A stretch of 64,000 nt of DNA from Algoriphagus aquimarinus (GTDB taxonomy: Bacteria; Bacteroidota; Bacteroidia; Cytophagales; Cyclobacteriaceae), in assembly GCF_900112005.1 (NCBI RefSeq), contig NZ_FOKK01000018.1, positions 1 through 64,000 on the forward strand, read 5' to 3'. The position numbers were made by a program, and so were the translations under genes. How positions within the stretch are numbered: position 1 is the stretch's first letter; each line of letters begins with the position of its first letter. Shown here piece by piece: positions 1-9,366 of the stretch. The notes beneath the pieces were generated by a model, which did no database searches, had not been told where the DNA came from, and saw only the letters and a program-made list of their open reading frames with translations.

Positions 1-3
1 AAA

Positions 4-1401
4 TCACTAGTGTCCGACTAAAGTATGAATTTCTCAGAGAGGTTGAAAAGAACTTAATCAGAGGAGATTTTTGGGTGAAATTGGAATGTAAGCCCACTAG
101 GTTGGAAATAGGGCCGTTTGGTTGGCTTTCAGGAGATTTTCCTGGAGCTCTTTATCCGGGTTATTAAGGAAGTTGGTTAGGTGGACATAGCTTGCTAGAT
201 GGAATCTTGCCATGGCGACCATATTTGAGAATGCCCAGTTTCTTTTGAGTTGTTTGCGGATCACTTCCATGAGCAGCAGTGAGATCAATGCACACCAAAT
301 CTGGATTTCGATGGCGTTTTGATTGTCTCCAAGAAAGTATTTGAGTGGAAAGTTTTGTTTGAGTCTTTTGAAGAGTAGCTCAATCTGCCATCTGTACTTA
401 TAAATAGCAGCAACAGTGGAAGCCTCGATCTCCAGATTATTAGTCATAAAGACAAGGGTCTTTTGGTTTTTTTCATCCCAATATGCGATTCTTCGAAGCT
501 TGAGCGGGTGTTTTTCAGTTCCTATTTTATATTGGACAGTCACTGTTTCATCTTTGAGAATTTCCTGATCCTTGTGTTCAGGCAAGTCAAATTCTTCCAA
601 ACTTTCAAAGATGGCGTTGTTTTTCATCCGCGTGATGAAGTAGATGCCCCGCTCTGTCCACTGCGCATATTGATGGTAATCTGTATATCCTTTGTCCATT
701 ACCAGATAAGAGCCCACAGGGAGGTTTAGATGCTTTAGAAATGTATGATCGTGCTTACTTCCTTCAGTTAATCTGACCAGACAGGGCATCAGTTCAGCGG
801 CGTGGATCATCACATGGGCTTTGATTCCGCCTTTGCTTCTACCATCTTTTCTTGGCCTTCCAGCTACTTTAAGAATATCTTTGAATAAGCTGATGACCGT
901 GGAATCCACGATAAATAGCTTTTTAAGTACATCCATTTTCAGTCGGCTGTCCGGTAAAACAGATCGATATTTTTCAAAAAGTGCCAAGTAAACCTCCTTA
1001 AATACTTCACTGGGTCTGCGCATGTTACCATCCGAGATAGTGGAACGGCGGGGTGCTTTGGGCATCCCAATGTGAACAAGTCTATTCTGCCACGCCAAAA
1101 GTCCTGTTGAAAGCTCTCTAAGCGAGCTGGCTCCGCTAAAAGAGCAATAAAGCATCGTGACTAAGTGCTGCCAAGTATCGAAACATTTGTAGTAGCGATC
1201 CGACTGATGCTTGGACTTTACTTTGGAAACCAGCGAACGGTCAATCAAAGAAAGTATCTGAGAAAATATCGGCTGTCCGAAGAAATGTGTATTTTTCATC
1301 CGCTGTATTAAGAGGTTGTGGTAAACTGAAAATACAGAAAAGGGGAAGCTTCTCAAACGAAGCTTCCCCTAAATTTTAAACCGTTTCTCGGACAGTAGTG
1401 A
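4..1401 (-). mobile_element. IS4-family insertion sequence, complete
   Basis: One transposase gene lies between imperfect terminal inverted repeats. The left end starts near position 5 (CACTAGTGTCCGACTAAA) and the right end, read on the minus strand from 1400, is CACTACTGTCCGAGAAAC, so 14 of 18 bases agree. The bases outside are A/T rich; only a 3-bp match (AAT) is visible as a possible target duplication, and the left flank is cut by the window start, so the duplication length is uncertain. The element appears intact. Confidence 0.85.
97..1299 (-). CDS. IS4-family DDE transposase
   Basis: Transposase that would cut and paste the surrounding insertion sequence. The chosen ATG at 1299 gives about 400 residues beginning MKNTHFFGQPIF, which looks like the N-terminal domain of Bacteroidetes IS4 transposases; an upstream in-frame start would add 19 residues reaching into the terminal repeat region and is less likely. 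The DDE core is visible: first Asp in IVDSTVISLF, second Asp in LVMDKGYTDY, and a C-terminal Y-x2-R-x3-E-x6-K signature in YKYRWQIELLFKRLK. No frameshift or internal stop is seen, so the gene is probably functional. Confidence 0.93.
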   Translation of the reverse strand: MKNTHFFGQPIFSQILSLIDRSLVSKVKSKHQSDRYYKCFDTWQHLVTMLYCSFSGASSLRELSTGLLAWQNRLVHIGMPKAPRRSTISDGNMRRPSEVFKEVYLALFEKYRSVLPDSRLKMDVLKKLFIVDSTVISLFKDILKVAGRPRKDGRSKGGIKAHVMIHAAELMPCLVRLTEGSKHDHTFLKHLNLPVGSYLVMDKGYTDYHQYAQWTERGIYFITRMKNNAIFESLEEFDLPEHKDQEILKDETVTVQYKIGTEKHPLKLRRIAYWDEKNQKTLVFMTNNLEIEASTVAAIYKYRWQIELLFKRLKQNFPLKYFLGDNQNAIEIQIWCALISLLLMEVIRKQLKRNWAFSNMVAMARFHLASYVHLTNFLNNPDKELQENLLKANQTALFPT

Positions 1402-1660
1402 ATAAAAATTTGAAAAGTAAAATGTGAGAATACAATTTACCAAAAGTAATCTTATGCGGGCAAAGGGGGATTACTAGAACTTTATTAATGAATGAATTTC
1501 AGTTCAAAAAACACTAAATCACAGCACATTAAGCATGACTCGCTTACAGCACTCGCATGGCATTGAGGCATACTGTAACTAGTGAGAAGATATTCTAAAA
1601 ATAAGCCTGAGCATATAACCCACTTTTTCTTTATGGATGTATACCTAAGCATTAGATCTA

Positions 1661-2143
1661 TTATTTCCGAAAAGTTCTTCCTGAAATCTCAATCATACCA
1701 TTCACAGCTGATACCATTTCGGTACTGTTAATCACATAAATCGCACTTTCAACCTGCGGAAACAAATCCCCGAAAAGAAAGCGATCCAAATAACTTATAG
1801 TAACATCCTGAAGTGCCTGCTTACTACTAATTAACCTTTCAACTGACCCATATTGTATTACCGAAAATTCGGAAGTCTCATTTTGACTTTCATCATCAAG
1901 TTTAATCTCATCTCTAACCCGGTTGTATTCCTGCTCCACGATCTCTATAAACTCCATTTCAGTAAGTGAGATTACGTAGTTATCAATCACTAATCCTTCA
2001 TAGTTAAATCTACCATAATTAAGACCAGCGTTGAAACTTAGTAAAGTCACATCTACTTCCTTATCATTTATATAAAATTTCATCAATCCTTTTTTAGTGC
2101 TACCACCATCTTTTGGAAAGGTTAATTTAGCAAAATCAACCAC
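1661..2143 (-). CDS. hypothetical protein, no recognised family
   Basis: A 160-residue soluble, acidic protein with no signal peptide or membrane segment; I do not recognise it. The longest reading begins at a GTG (2143); an ATG at 2083 gives a 140-residue form beginning MKFYINDKEVDV with a nearby AGGA and may be the real start. The protein mixes predicted beta strands (DVTLLSFNAGLNYG) with a charged helical stretch (EFIEIVEQEYNRVRDEIKLDDE). It lies alone between the insertion sequence and the efflux operon. The 1402-1660 stretch downstream of it holds no gene that I can see. Confidence 0.5.
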   Translation of the reverse strand: MVDFAKLTFPKDGGSTKKGLMKFYINDKEVDVTLLSFNAGLNYGRFNYEGLVIDNYVISLTEMEFIEIVEQEYNRVRDEIKLDDESQNETSEFSVIQYGSVERLISSKQALQDVTISYLDRFLFGDLFPQVESAIYVINSTEMVSAVNGMIEISGRTFRK

Positions 2144-2246
2144 TTGATACTTTTCAATGAACCCTATTTAACCATAATGAGGACTCAATCACTTTGTTCC
2201 CGGTCTGTGTCCTCAAAGACCAAATTCTATTTCAAAGAGTACGAAT

Positions 2247-2284
2247 CGCAGGATATGACAAAGCTCGTAATTGTGCATCCTGCG
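2247..2284. terminator. possible weak hairpin downstream of the efflux operon
   Basis: An 8-bp perfect inverted repeat (CGCAGGAT ... ATCCTGCG) with a 22-nt loop lies just past the adaptor gene stop. There is no T-run, so termination is only a guess. Confidence 0.25.
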
Positions 2285-2310
2285 CCAACTCCATAGTAAA
2301 TAAGCTCATC

Positions 2311-3471
2311 TTAAGGTAGCAGATTAAACCCGCCATGAGTCAGGATCACCGTATTCTCATCCAAGGCTTCATTTGGCAAGAGCTCTATCATTTCGTCGCT
2401 TTCTAAGCCGGTTTTCACAGCTATTTTCTCCAACTTAAATCCAGTCTCAGTCTTCTCCCGCTGCACCAATACATAACTTTCTCCTTCTGACACAATCACC
2501 GAAGTCACAGGAACTACCCAAGCTTCTTTGGGATCAAGCATCAGCTTTGCTTCCACAAACATCCCAGGAAAAAGCAATTCCTCTTCTTCCTCATTTGGCA
2601 AATGCGCATGCACGTTAATCTGTCGCTCATTATTGATCGACTGACCCACTACAAACACCTCGGCAATCAAAGTCCTACCCGGTAGATCAGGAATGGACAC
2701 CTGCACCTTTTGTCCCTGGTGAATATGAGAAGCATCCTTCTCGAAAATCACCAACTCTATATGCATATGCTCTTTGCTGATCAGAGTCATAGCCTTGCCA
2801 GCAACTGCCAGAAATGACCCTTGCACCAGATGAATCCCATCAACAAAACCTGATATCGGTGAAAGAACCGGCACTTTGGAGCGGATATTTTCAGGCTTCA
2901 ATTGATCAGCATTAATATTGATCAGCGCCAACTGACGTTTCAAACTCTCAGCCTTGGCTTTGGTCCCCTGATAGTCTGCTTCAGCTTTCAGGTAATTCTT
3001 CTGAGACGATATCTTCTCTCCATACAAGGTCTTTTGACGCTCATACTCTGCCTGCAAGTAATTTAACTGACTGTTTGCCTCCAGAAATTCTTGCTGTAGG
3101 CGGATGAAATCAGAATTTTCCAAGTAGAAAAGCACCTCGCCTTTACGGACAGGTTGTCCTTCCAATTTATTCAAGCCACTTACATAGCCACCGAAGTAAG
3201 CCGAAATCTCCTGAATTCCTTCCACAGGAACCTTCACCATGCCTTGTACAGAAAGACCTTCAGAAAACTCCTCCAATTTCGGGCTACCCCAAGTCATTCT
3301 CATCGTCTCAAATTGCTTTTGGGAAACAGTGATAAAAGGGCCAGTAGATGTTCCGGCTTCCACTTCTACACCGTCAGATCCTGCATCGCTAGATCCATTG
3401 CATTGAAAGAATAAGAGACTGCTCGCCAAAAGTGTAGCGTTCAGTAGTGATTTTATAGGGAAATTTTTCAT
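2311..3471 (-). CDS. RND efflux periplasmic adaptor lipoprotein (CzcB/CusB-like)
   Basis: Membrane fusion protein expected to link the inner-membrane RND pump to the outer-membrane channel for metal-ion export. The 386-residue protein starts with a lipoprotein signal (LLASSLLFFQC, Cys24). A barrel-sandwich/lipoyl half motif (GYVSGLNKLEGQPVRKGEVL) is followed by an alpha-helical hairpin (about 125-185), the second lipoyl half (VLSPISGFVDGIHLVQG), a beta-barrel domain and a membrane-proximal domain. No His- or Met-rich metal-binding tail is visible. It is the last gene of the operon, after the fused pump. Its ATG overlaps the stop of a 39-codon ORF (3468-3587) in an ATGA arrangement, suggesting translational coupling. 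Confidence 0.92.
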   Translation of the reverse strand: MKNFPIKSLLNATLLASSLLFFQCNGSSDAGSDGVEVEAGTSTGPFITVSQKQFETMRMTWGSPKLEEFSEGLSVQGMVKVPVEGIQEISAYFGGYVSGLNKLEGQPVRKGEVLFYLENSDFIRLQQEFLEANSQLNYLQAEYERQKTLYGEKISSQKNYLKAEADYQGTKAKAESLKRQLALININADQLKPENIRSKVPVLSPISGFVDGIHLVQGSFLAVAGKAMTLISKEHMHIELVIFEKDASHIHQGQKVQVSIPDLPGRTLIAEVFVVGQSINNERQINVHAHLPNEEEEELLFPGMFVEAKLMLDPKEAWVVPVTSVIVSEGESYVLVQREKTETGFKLEKIAVKTGLESDEMIELLPNEALDENTVILTHGGFNLLP

Positions 3472-3587
3472 CTGTTTATAATTTGTTTTTCAAGGGCCAG
3501 ATAGCCTGTCCCGATTTTTCTTCGGGAGAATCTCGCTTGGTGGAAAATCATCCCAATGGGAGTTTTTTGAGTTATGCTCGATTTCAT
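3468..3587 (-). other. intra-operon element / possible 39-codon coupled ORF (copy A)
   Basis: Between the pump-channel gene and the adaptor gene lies an open frame starting MKSSITQKTPIG. Its ATG overlaps the pump stop codon (TGATG) and its TGA overlaps the adaptor ATG (ATGA). The DNA has two hairpins: CCCATTGGG, and TTCTCCCGA...TCGGGA. A related element (44119-44226) occupies the same TolC-to-adaptor junction of the second efflux operon. The conserved pieces keep register at nucleotide level (ATGAAATCGAGCA, GGATGATTTT, GCGAGAT, CTCCCGA), while the reading frame shifts by one in the middle. That favours a DNA/RNA element or dispersed repeat over a conserved peptide. Confidence 0.5.
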
Positions 3588-6500
3588 CAGTTCAGAAGGT
3601 AGTTGATGTCCAAAATAGTTTGTTGATATGCAAATTTGCTTTGCAGGTAGTGTAGTGTAATCGTCCTAGAATTCTCCATCAGTTGCACATACTGGAGAAA
3701 ATCGATTTCTCCTTCTTGGTAAGATCGCTGAGCTTGTTCGAGGATTTGCATGGAAAGTGTTTTGCCCTCGGATTCATAATGATTTATCACACGAATATTT
3801 TGATCCAATTGGCGATGAAGCTGCTGCGCCCGATTTTCCAGCTGATTTCTATACTGCTCAGCTTCAAGCTGGATTTTTTGCTGCTGAAATTCGCTGGTTT
3901 TCACATGGGATTTTTGCGCTCCAAAAAACAGAGGAAGGGAAATTCCCGCCTGAAACCCTGGATACACCTTGGCAGTGGCACCTGGGTTTGTACCACGAAA
4001 CACATCTACATTGATATCTGGAAGGAGTTTTCTCTTCTCGGTCTGAATCTGATATTCAGATTGACTCACTGCACTTTCATAGTACTCCACGCCGGGGTGT
4101 GATGACCAATCTTCCATCAATGAAATATCCAAATCAATCTCCTCGTCAGCCAGCTCAAGCTCCCCTTCCCAGTTTAAGACCAGCTTCAGTTGATCCAATG
4201 CCATTAGGTAATTTTCATTCGCTTCAGATTTCTTCAATCCAATCTCCTGACGCTTGCCTTCAGCTGTCAGTTTCTCCAAATAATTGCTTTCACCAGTTTC
4301 AAACTTCCGAGTAGCGGCACGGGTAAATTCCGCATAAAGAGAATCGAGGTAATCATAGTTTTCTGTCAACTCCTGCCAGTACCTGACTTCAATAAATGTC
4401 TTACTAATTTCTCCCTCCAGCCTTCTCTTTTCCAGTTCAAACTGGCTAAGCTGCATCTCTGCTCCTGCTTCCAACGCATTTTTCTGCGCTCCATACAGTG
4501 ATGGAAAAGCCATACTTTGACTTAGTCCCCACTTCCGGTTATAGATTCCATTTTCGGCTATGTCATTTTTATCTTCAGCATAATAGACATTGGTTTTGGC
4601 TAGATTCCAACCTTGGCCGATTTTGGCATTAGCCATCTCCAGCGACTTGTCAGCTGCTTGCAACGTAAGATTTCGCTCCAATCCAATCTCAACAGCCTGC
4701 TCCAGAGTAAGTGGAGTTTCCTGCGCCTTTGCAGCAAAAGAAACCATGGAAATAAACACCAAAGAAGTCAGGACTTTTTTGGAAGAGGAAGAAGACGATC
4801 CTGATTTACTTTTAAACAAAACATACAATACTGGCAGCACGATCAGAGTCAGGAAAGTAGCAGAAATCAATCCTCCCACGACTACCGTGGCAAGAGGACG
4901 CTGCACTTCAGCTCCTGCAGAATTCGAAATCGCCATAGGTAAGAAACCCAGAGCCGCCGCCGAAGCAGTCAGTAAAACTGGCCTCAAACGCTCTTTGGCA
5001 CCTTTGATAACTAGATCCTTGATGTTGACATAATGTGATTCCATGGATTTGAAATGTTCGATCAATACGATACCGTTTAGCACAGCTATACCGAAAAGTG
5101 CTATGAATCCCACACCAGCTGAAATACTGAATGGCATGTCCCGAGCCCAAAGTAGTAGTATTCCTCCTATCGCAGAAAGTGGAATGGCAGAGTAAATCAT
5201 CAGCGCATCTTGCGTAGAAGAAAAAGCAAAATAAAGTAGTACGAAAATCAAGAATAAAGCAATCGGAACGGCAATCATCAACCTGTTTCTAGCCTGTTGC
5301 AAATTTTCAAATTGACCTCCGTAATCCACTCTATACCCTTCAGGAAGATCTATCTCGTTAGCAACAATCGCTTGAATATCATCCACCACTGACTGCAAAT
5401 CACGATTTCTAACATTCACTCCGATCACTACTCGACGGTTGGTATTGTCACGGGAAATCTTCGAAGGGCCTTTGGTGTAGCTGATGGTAGCCAATTCAGA
5501 AAGCGGCACCGAGCCGCCATTTGGAAGTTGGATCGAAGCCTGCTCCAGATTTTTAATATCCTTGCGGAAAGGCTCCGCAAATCTCACCACTAAGTCAAAT
5601 TGCTTTTCGCCTTCGAAGACTTTGCCCGCTGTCATGCCTGCAAAACCCATCGTAACAACCTCATTCAGGTCAGAAATATTCAATCCGAACTTGGCGATTT
5701 TACCTCGGTTGTATTCAATCTTCATCTGTGGAAGACCATCCACTTTTTCCAAAATAATATCTGCTGCTCCTTCTACACCCTGAATTGCAGCTTCAATTTC
5801 CTGAGCAGTACTAAGCAACACATCCAGATCCTCTCCGAAAACCTTGATCGCCAAATCTGCCCGAACACCCGTGATCAGCTCATTAAAACGCATTTCTATA
5901 GGTTGAGTAAACTCATACTCCATCCCCGGAATCACTTCCAGCGCTTCTTTGAATTTATCAGCTAGCTCATCCTTGGTCTCCACCGTAGTCCATTCAGATC
6001 TCGGTTTCAAGGTCACGATCACATCACTTTCCTCCATGGACATGGGATCTGTTGGTATCTCAGCCGCACCTATTCTTGTTACTATCTGATTCACCTCTGG
6101 AAATTCCTTCAAGATTTTCTCAATCTCCGTGACCGTTTCCACCGTGTTACTTAGTGAAGTTCCTGTTTTCAAAAATGGCTGAATCACAAAATCCCCCTCA
6201 TCTAGCGTAGGCACAAACTCGGAACCCATGGTAGAAAAAATCAAGATTGTACCTACCAATAGTCCAAATGCGGAAATCAGCACAACTTTGGTATGATCCA
6301 AAGCCCAGGTGATCGCCGGCTCATAAATTTTATTCAACCCGTTGATGATTCTTGTGGAAACATTCTTTGGGCCAGGCGGTGTAGTCTTAAGGAAAAGAGC
6401 TGAAACTACCGGCACATAGGTCAAACCTAGAATCATTGCACCGATCAAGGCAAAAGAGAATACTTCAGCCATTGGCCGAAACATCTTGCCCTCTACGCCC

Positions 6501-7912
6501 GTCAGCGATAAAATCGGGATAAAAACGATGATGATGATGATCTGCCCAAAAATCGCCGAGTGCATCATTTTGGAAGCACCGGTAAATGAAATCTCATCTT
6601 TCTTTTCTTGTCTCTGAGCTTTGGAAAGCCCTGCTAATTGATGATCAGATCGGGTGAATTGGAAAGCTATGAATTCCACTATAATCACTGCTCCATCGAT
6701 GATAATACCGAAGTCAATCGCGCCCAAACTCATCAAGTTGGCATCGACTCCGAAGATGTACATCATAGCCAAAGCAAAAAGCAAACTCAGCGGAATCACA
6801 GATGCTACCACCAAACCAGATCGGAAATTACCCAATAGCAGAACCACCACAAAAACCACAATCAGGCAACCCAAAATCAGGTTTTCAGCAATAGTGAATG
6901 TGGTCTTATCGATCAATTCTGAGCGATCCAAAAAGCCGTTTATGATAATCCCTTCCGGTAGAGAAGACTTCATTTCTTCCAAGCGTTCTTTCACCCGATC
7001 TATGGTTCCTTTGGAATCCGCGCCTTTCAGCATCATCACCTGACCCAGAACTTTTTCTCCCTCCCCGTTTGCTGTGATTGCCCCAAATCTATTCGCATGT
7101 CCAAAGCCGACTTCAGCGATATCACGGATATATATAGGAGAACCATTCCTCACATCCACAACAATATTTCCTATATCCTCCAAGCTAGAAACCAAGCCTT
7201 CGCCTCGAATAAAAAAGCTTTCATTTGTCTTTTCTATATACCCTCCGCCAGCAATGGAGTTGTTCTTTTCCATCGCATGAAACACCTCTGCAATATCAAT
7301 CTGCATTCCCTTCAATCGCTCGGGATTGATGGCAACTTCATATTGCTTCAGAAATCCACCCCAGGTATTTACTTCTACTACTCCTTCAATTCCCGAAAGC
7401 TGTCGGCGCACTACCCAATCCTGAATCGTACGCAGATCAGTGATAGAATACTCGCTCTCGTAGCCAGGTTCTACATCGATCACATATTGAAAAATCTCTC
7501 CCAGACCTGTAGAGATCGGACCCATTATCGGAGTACCAAACCCTTTAGGAATACTTTCTTCAGCCATTTTGATCCGCTCCGCAATAAGTTGCCGAGGAAG
7601 GTATGTGCCCAATTTATCCTCGAAAACTATGGTTACCACCGAAAGTCCAAACTTGGAAATAGACCTGATTTCGACGACACCGGGAAGATTTGCCATCTCC
7701 AGCTCCACGGGATAAGTCAGGTATTTCTCCACGTCCTCTGTCGCCAGATTCCTGGAAGTAGTGATCACCTGAACCTGGTTTGTCGTGATATCAGGCACCG
7801 CCCCTATGGGAAGGTTGCTAAGCGCAAAGACACCAAAACCTATCCAGGCGGCTATAAAAATGAAAATGATGAGCTTATGCCCAATACTCCATCGTATAAT
7901 TCGATCTAACAT
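3587..7912 (-). CDS. czcA: CzcA-type heavy-metal RND pump fused to a TolC-like outer-membrane factor
   Basis: A 1441-residue protein. Residues 1-~1035 are a complete HME-family RND proton/metal antiporter with TM1 at the N-terminus, periplasmic porter domains and two 6-TM halves. The TM4 signature DFGIIIDGAVIIVE (Asp400, Asp406) resembles the CzcA (HME1) divalent-cation class rather than the CusA copper/silver class, so Zn/Co/Cd/Ni export is more likely than Cu. A serine-rich linker (~1037-1043) follows, then a hydrophobic stretch ending AKAQ that looks like a signal peptide (~1045-1063), then about 380 residues of TolC/CzcC-like coiled-coil outer-membrane factor. Such fusions are known in Bacteroidota. 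It sits 74 bp after the sensor kinase gene. Confidence 0.93.
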   Translation of the reverse strand: MLDRIIRWSIGHKLIIFIFIAAWIGFGVFALSNLPIGAVPDITTNQVQVITTSRNLATEDVEKYLTYPVELEMANLPGVVEIRSISKFGLSVVTIVFEDKLGTYLPRQLIAERIKMAEESIPKGFGTPIMGPISTGLGEIFQYVIDVEPGYESEYSITDLRTIQDWVVRRQLSGIEGVVEVNTWGGFLKQYEVAINPERLKGMQIDIAEVFHAMEKNNSIAGGGYIEKTNESFFIRGEGLVSSLEDIGNIVVDVRNGSPIYIRDIAEVGFGHANRFGAITANGEGEKVLGQVMMLKGADSKGTIDRVKERLEEMKSSLPEGIIINGFLDRSELIDKTTFTIAENLILGCLIVVFVVVLLLGNFRSGLVVASVIPLSLLFALAMMYIFGVDANLMSLGAIDFGIIIDGAVIIVEFIAFQFTRSDHQLAGLSKAQRQEKKDEISFTGASKMMHSAIFGQIIIIIVFIPILSLTGVEGKMFRPMAEVFSFALIGAMILGLTYVPVVSALFLKTTPPGPKNVSTRIINGLNKIYEPAITWALDHTKVVLISAFGLLVGTILIFSTMGSEFVPTLDEGDFVIQPFLKTGTSLSNTVETVTEIEKILKEFPEVNQIVTRIGAAEIPTDPMSMEESDVIVTLKPRSEWTTVETKDELADKFKEALEVIPGMEYEFTQPIEMRFNELITGVRADLAIKVFGEDLDVLLSTAQEIEAAIQGVEGAADIILEKVDGLPQMKIEYNRGKIAKFGLNISDLNEVVTMGFAGMTAGKVFEGEKQFDLVVRFAEPFRKDIKNLEQASIQLPNGGSVPLSELATISYTKGPSKISRDNTNRRVVIGVNVRNRDLQSVVDDIQAIVANEIDLPEGYRVDYGGQFENLQQARNRLMIAVPIALFLIFVLLYFAFSSTQDALMIYSAIPLSAIGGILLLWARDMPFSISAGVGFIALFGIAVLNGIVLIEHFKSMESHYVNIKDLVIKGAKERLRPVLLTASAAALGFLPMAISNSAGAEVQRPLATVVVGGLISATFLTLIVLPVLYVLFKSKSGSSSSSSKKVLTSLVFISMVSFAAKAQETPLTLEQAVEIGLERNLTLQAADKSLEMANAKIGQGWNLAKTNVYYAEDKNDIAENGIYNRKWGLSQSMAFPSLYGAQKNALEAGAEMQLSQFELEKRRLEGEISKTFIEVRYWQELTENYDYLDSLYAEFTRAATRKFETGESNYLEKLTAEGKRQEIGLKKSEANENYLMALDQLKLVLNWEGELELADEEIDLDISLMEDWSSHPGVEYYESAVSQSEYQIQTEKRKLLPDINVDVFRGTNPGATAKVYPGFQAGISLPLFFGAQKSHVKTSEFQQQKIQLEAEQYRNQLENRAQQLHRQLDQNIRVINHYESEGKTLSMQILEQAQRSYQEGEIDFLQYVQLMENSRTITLHYLQSKFAYQQTILDINYLLN

Positions 7913-7986
7913 GCGAAGGGTTAAAATTGAATTACAAAAATGGCCTAAAGGCTTCGCAACGCCCGAAAAACTCCCTTAAGATTACC

Positions 7987-9366
7987 TTAAATCTCTGGGC
8001 TAAAAATCAATCTAAATTCAGACCCTTTACCTTTTTCACTTACCACTTCTACCTGTATGTCAGATTCCAAAGCAAGTTTTCTCACTATAGCTAGTCCTAG
8101 CCCAGTACCCTGAACCGCACCTCCAGCATCATCCATCTCTCTGTAGAAAGGATCAAAAATCTTATCCATGGACTCCTTCGTCATCCCTTTACCATGATCT
8201 CTGATCACAATAAATGAAGCTCCCTCATGACTACCTACCTGCAGTTGGATCTTAGTAGCTGGCTCGGAGTATTTAATCGCATTTTGGGTAAGGTTATTCA
8301 AAATCATCTGCAATGACTTCTCATTGACCAACGTAAAAAGTGGAATTGCTAGATTGGTATCGAATTCTATCGCCCTTCCAGACTCTCTCTGGGATTGCTG
8401 CGCAAAATTCTGTGTAAACGAAACCAACTCCACTTCTTCCCTACTCATTTTACCCTTTCCAACTCTCGCTAGCGAAAGCAATTGATCGATCATCTCTGAC
8501 ATTCGATCTATACTCCCCAATGCCATTTTGATTTTTTCCATATATTCCTCCGAAGTCCGAGGCTTACGAATTAATACTTCAAGTGTACCCCGCATCACAG
8601 ACAGAGGCGTTCTCAACTCGTGAGATGCATCAGATGTAAATTGCTTTTCTCTAATCAGTGACTGTTCCAATCTGGCTAGCAACTCATTGATCGAGCGAGT
8701 AAGCTGGGCAATTTCATCGTTTGGCTCAGCTACAGCAATTCGCTCATTAAGATTGCTTTGGGAAATAAGATTGGTCTTCTGAATGATCTTCTGTATAGGC
8801 TGAATGCTTTTTCCCGCCAAAAACCGCATGGCCAGAAACAAGGAAATCAGGATTCCAGGATAGAGAATGACTAAGATATTTCTGAGGTTGGTCAACAGTT
8901 CTCTGGCATCTTCAAATGACTTGGCCACAAGCATAAATCCCTCTTGCTTTCCAGCATGATTCAGTGGAATCTGCATCTGCCGCACTTCCCTGCTTCCGGT
9001 TTTAAGCGTCCACGCCTCATGATTTTTCCTTCTATCAGGATAAAAACTCAAGTGATTTTCGCCAAGATTCGGTGATCTATCCATGGAATTCCCCTGCATA
9101 TCCACTATTTCTATAAAAATCGGGTTGAGCTGAATCTGGCTGTGCTCCTGCTCCAGCCACTCGTCTTTATGCACAAAGCGAATCTCCCCATTCACCAAAA
9201 AAATCTGGCCTACATGCTTGTCCGTCTCCAGCTTGAGCTCACGATCTATGCTTTGGATCACGGTGTAATCCACCACCAGATATATAATCGCAAACACAAT
9301 GAGTACAATCAAAGCTGTGACTAAAGTAAGTCGACGTGCTATGCGTTCTTTGTAGGAAACTATCAT
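7987..9366 (-). CDS. sensor histidine kinase of the metal-efflux operon
   Basis: Inner-membrane sensor expected to detect periplasmic metal and phosphorylate the adjacent regulator. The 459 residues show TM1 (~13-35), a periplasmic loop of about 130 residues, TM2 (~163-183), a HAMP linker, and a HisKA domain with the phospho-acceptor His249 in SDASHELRTPLS. The ATPase domain follows (N-box NNLTQNAIKYS, G1 RDHGKGM, G2 GTGLGLAIV). This architecture matches CusS/ArlS-type kinases. Its ATG overlaps the regulator stop by 4 nt (ATGA), so the two are translationally coupled. Which metal is sensed cannot be read from the sequence. Confidence 0.93.
   Translation of the reverse strand: MIVSYKERIARRLTLVTALIVLIVFAIIYLVVDYTVIQSIDRELKLETDKHVGQIFLVNGEIRFVHKDEWLEQEHSQIQLNPIFIEIVDMQGNSMDRSPNLGENHLSFYPDRRKNHEAWTLKTGSREVRQMQIPLNHAGKQEGFMLVAKSFEDARELLTNLRNILVILYPGILISLFLAMRFLAGKSIQPIQKIIQKTNLISQSNLNERIAVAEPNDEIAQLTRSINELLARLEQSLIREKQFTSDASHELRTPLSVMRGTLEVLIRKPRTSEEYMEKIKMALGSIDRMSEMIDQLLSLARVGKGKMSREEVELVSFTQNFAQQSQRESGRAIEFDTNLAIPLFTLVNEKSLQMILNNLTQNAIKYSEPATKIQLQVGSHEGASFIVIRDHGKGMTKESMDKIFDPFYREMDDAGGAVQGTGLGLAIVRKLALESDIQVEVVSEKGKGSEFRLIFSPEI

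Noticed and set aside
1402-1660. Remnant of a gene disrupted by the insertion sequence
   Set aside because: No frame or motif in this gap could be matched to a protein, and the left flank is outside the window, so disruption cannot be shown.
7097-7909. 270-codon open frame on the plus strand opposite the CzcA pump gene
   Set aside because: It is antisense to a clearly conserved RND protein, has no recognisable domains and no promoter; a by-product of codon bias.
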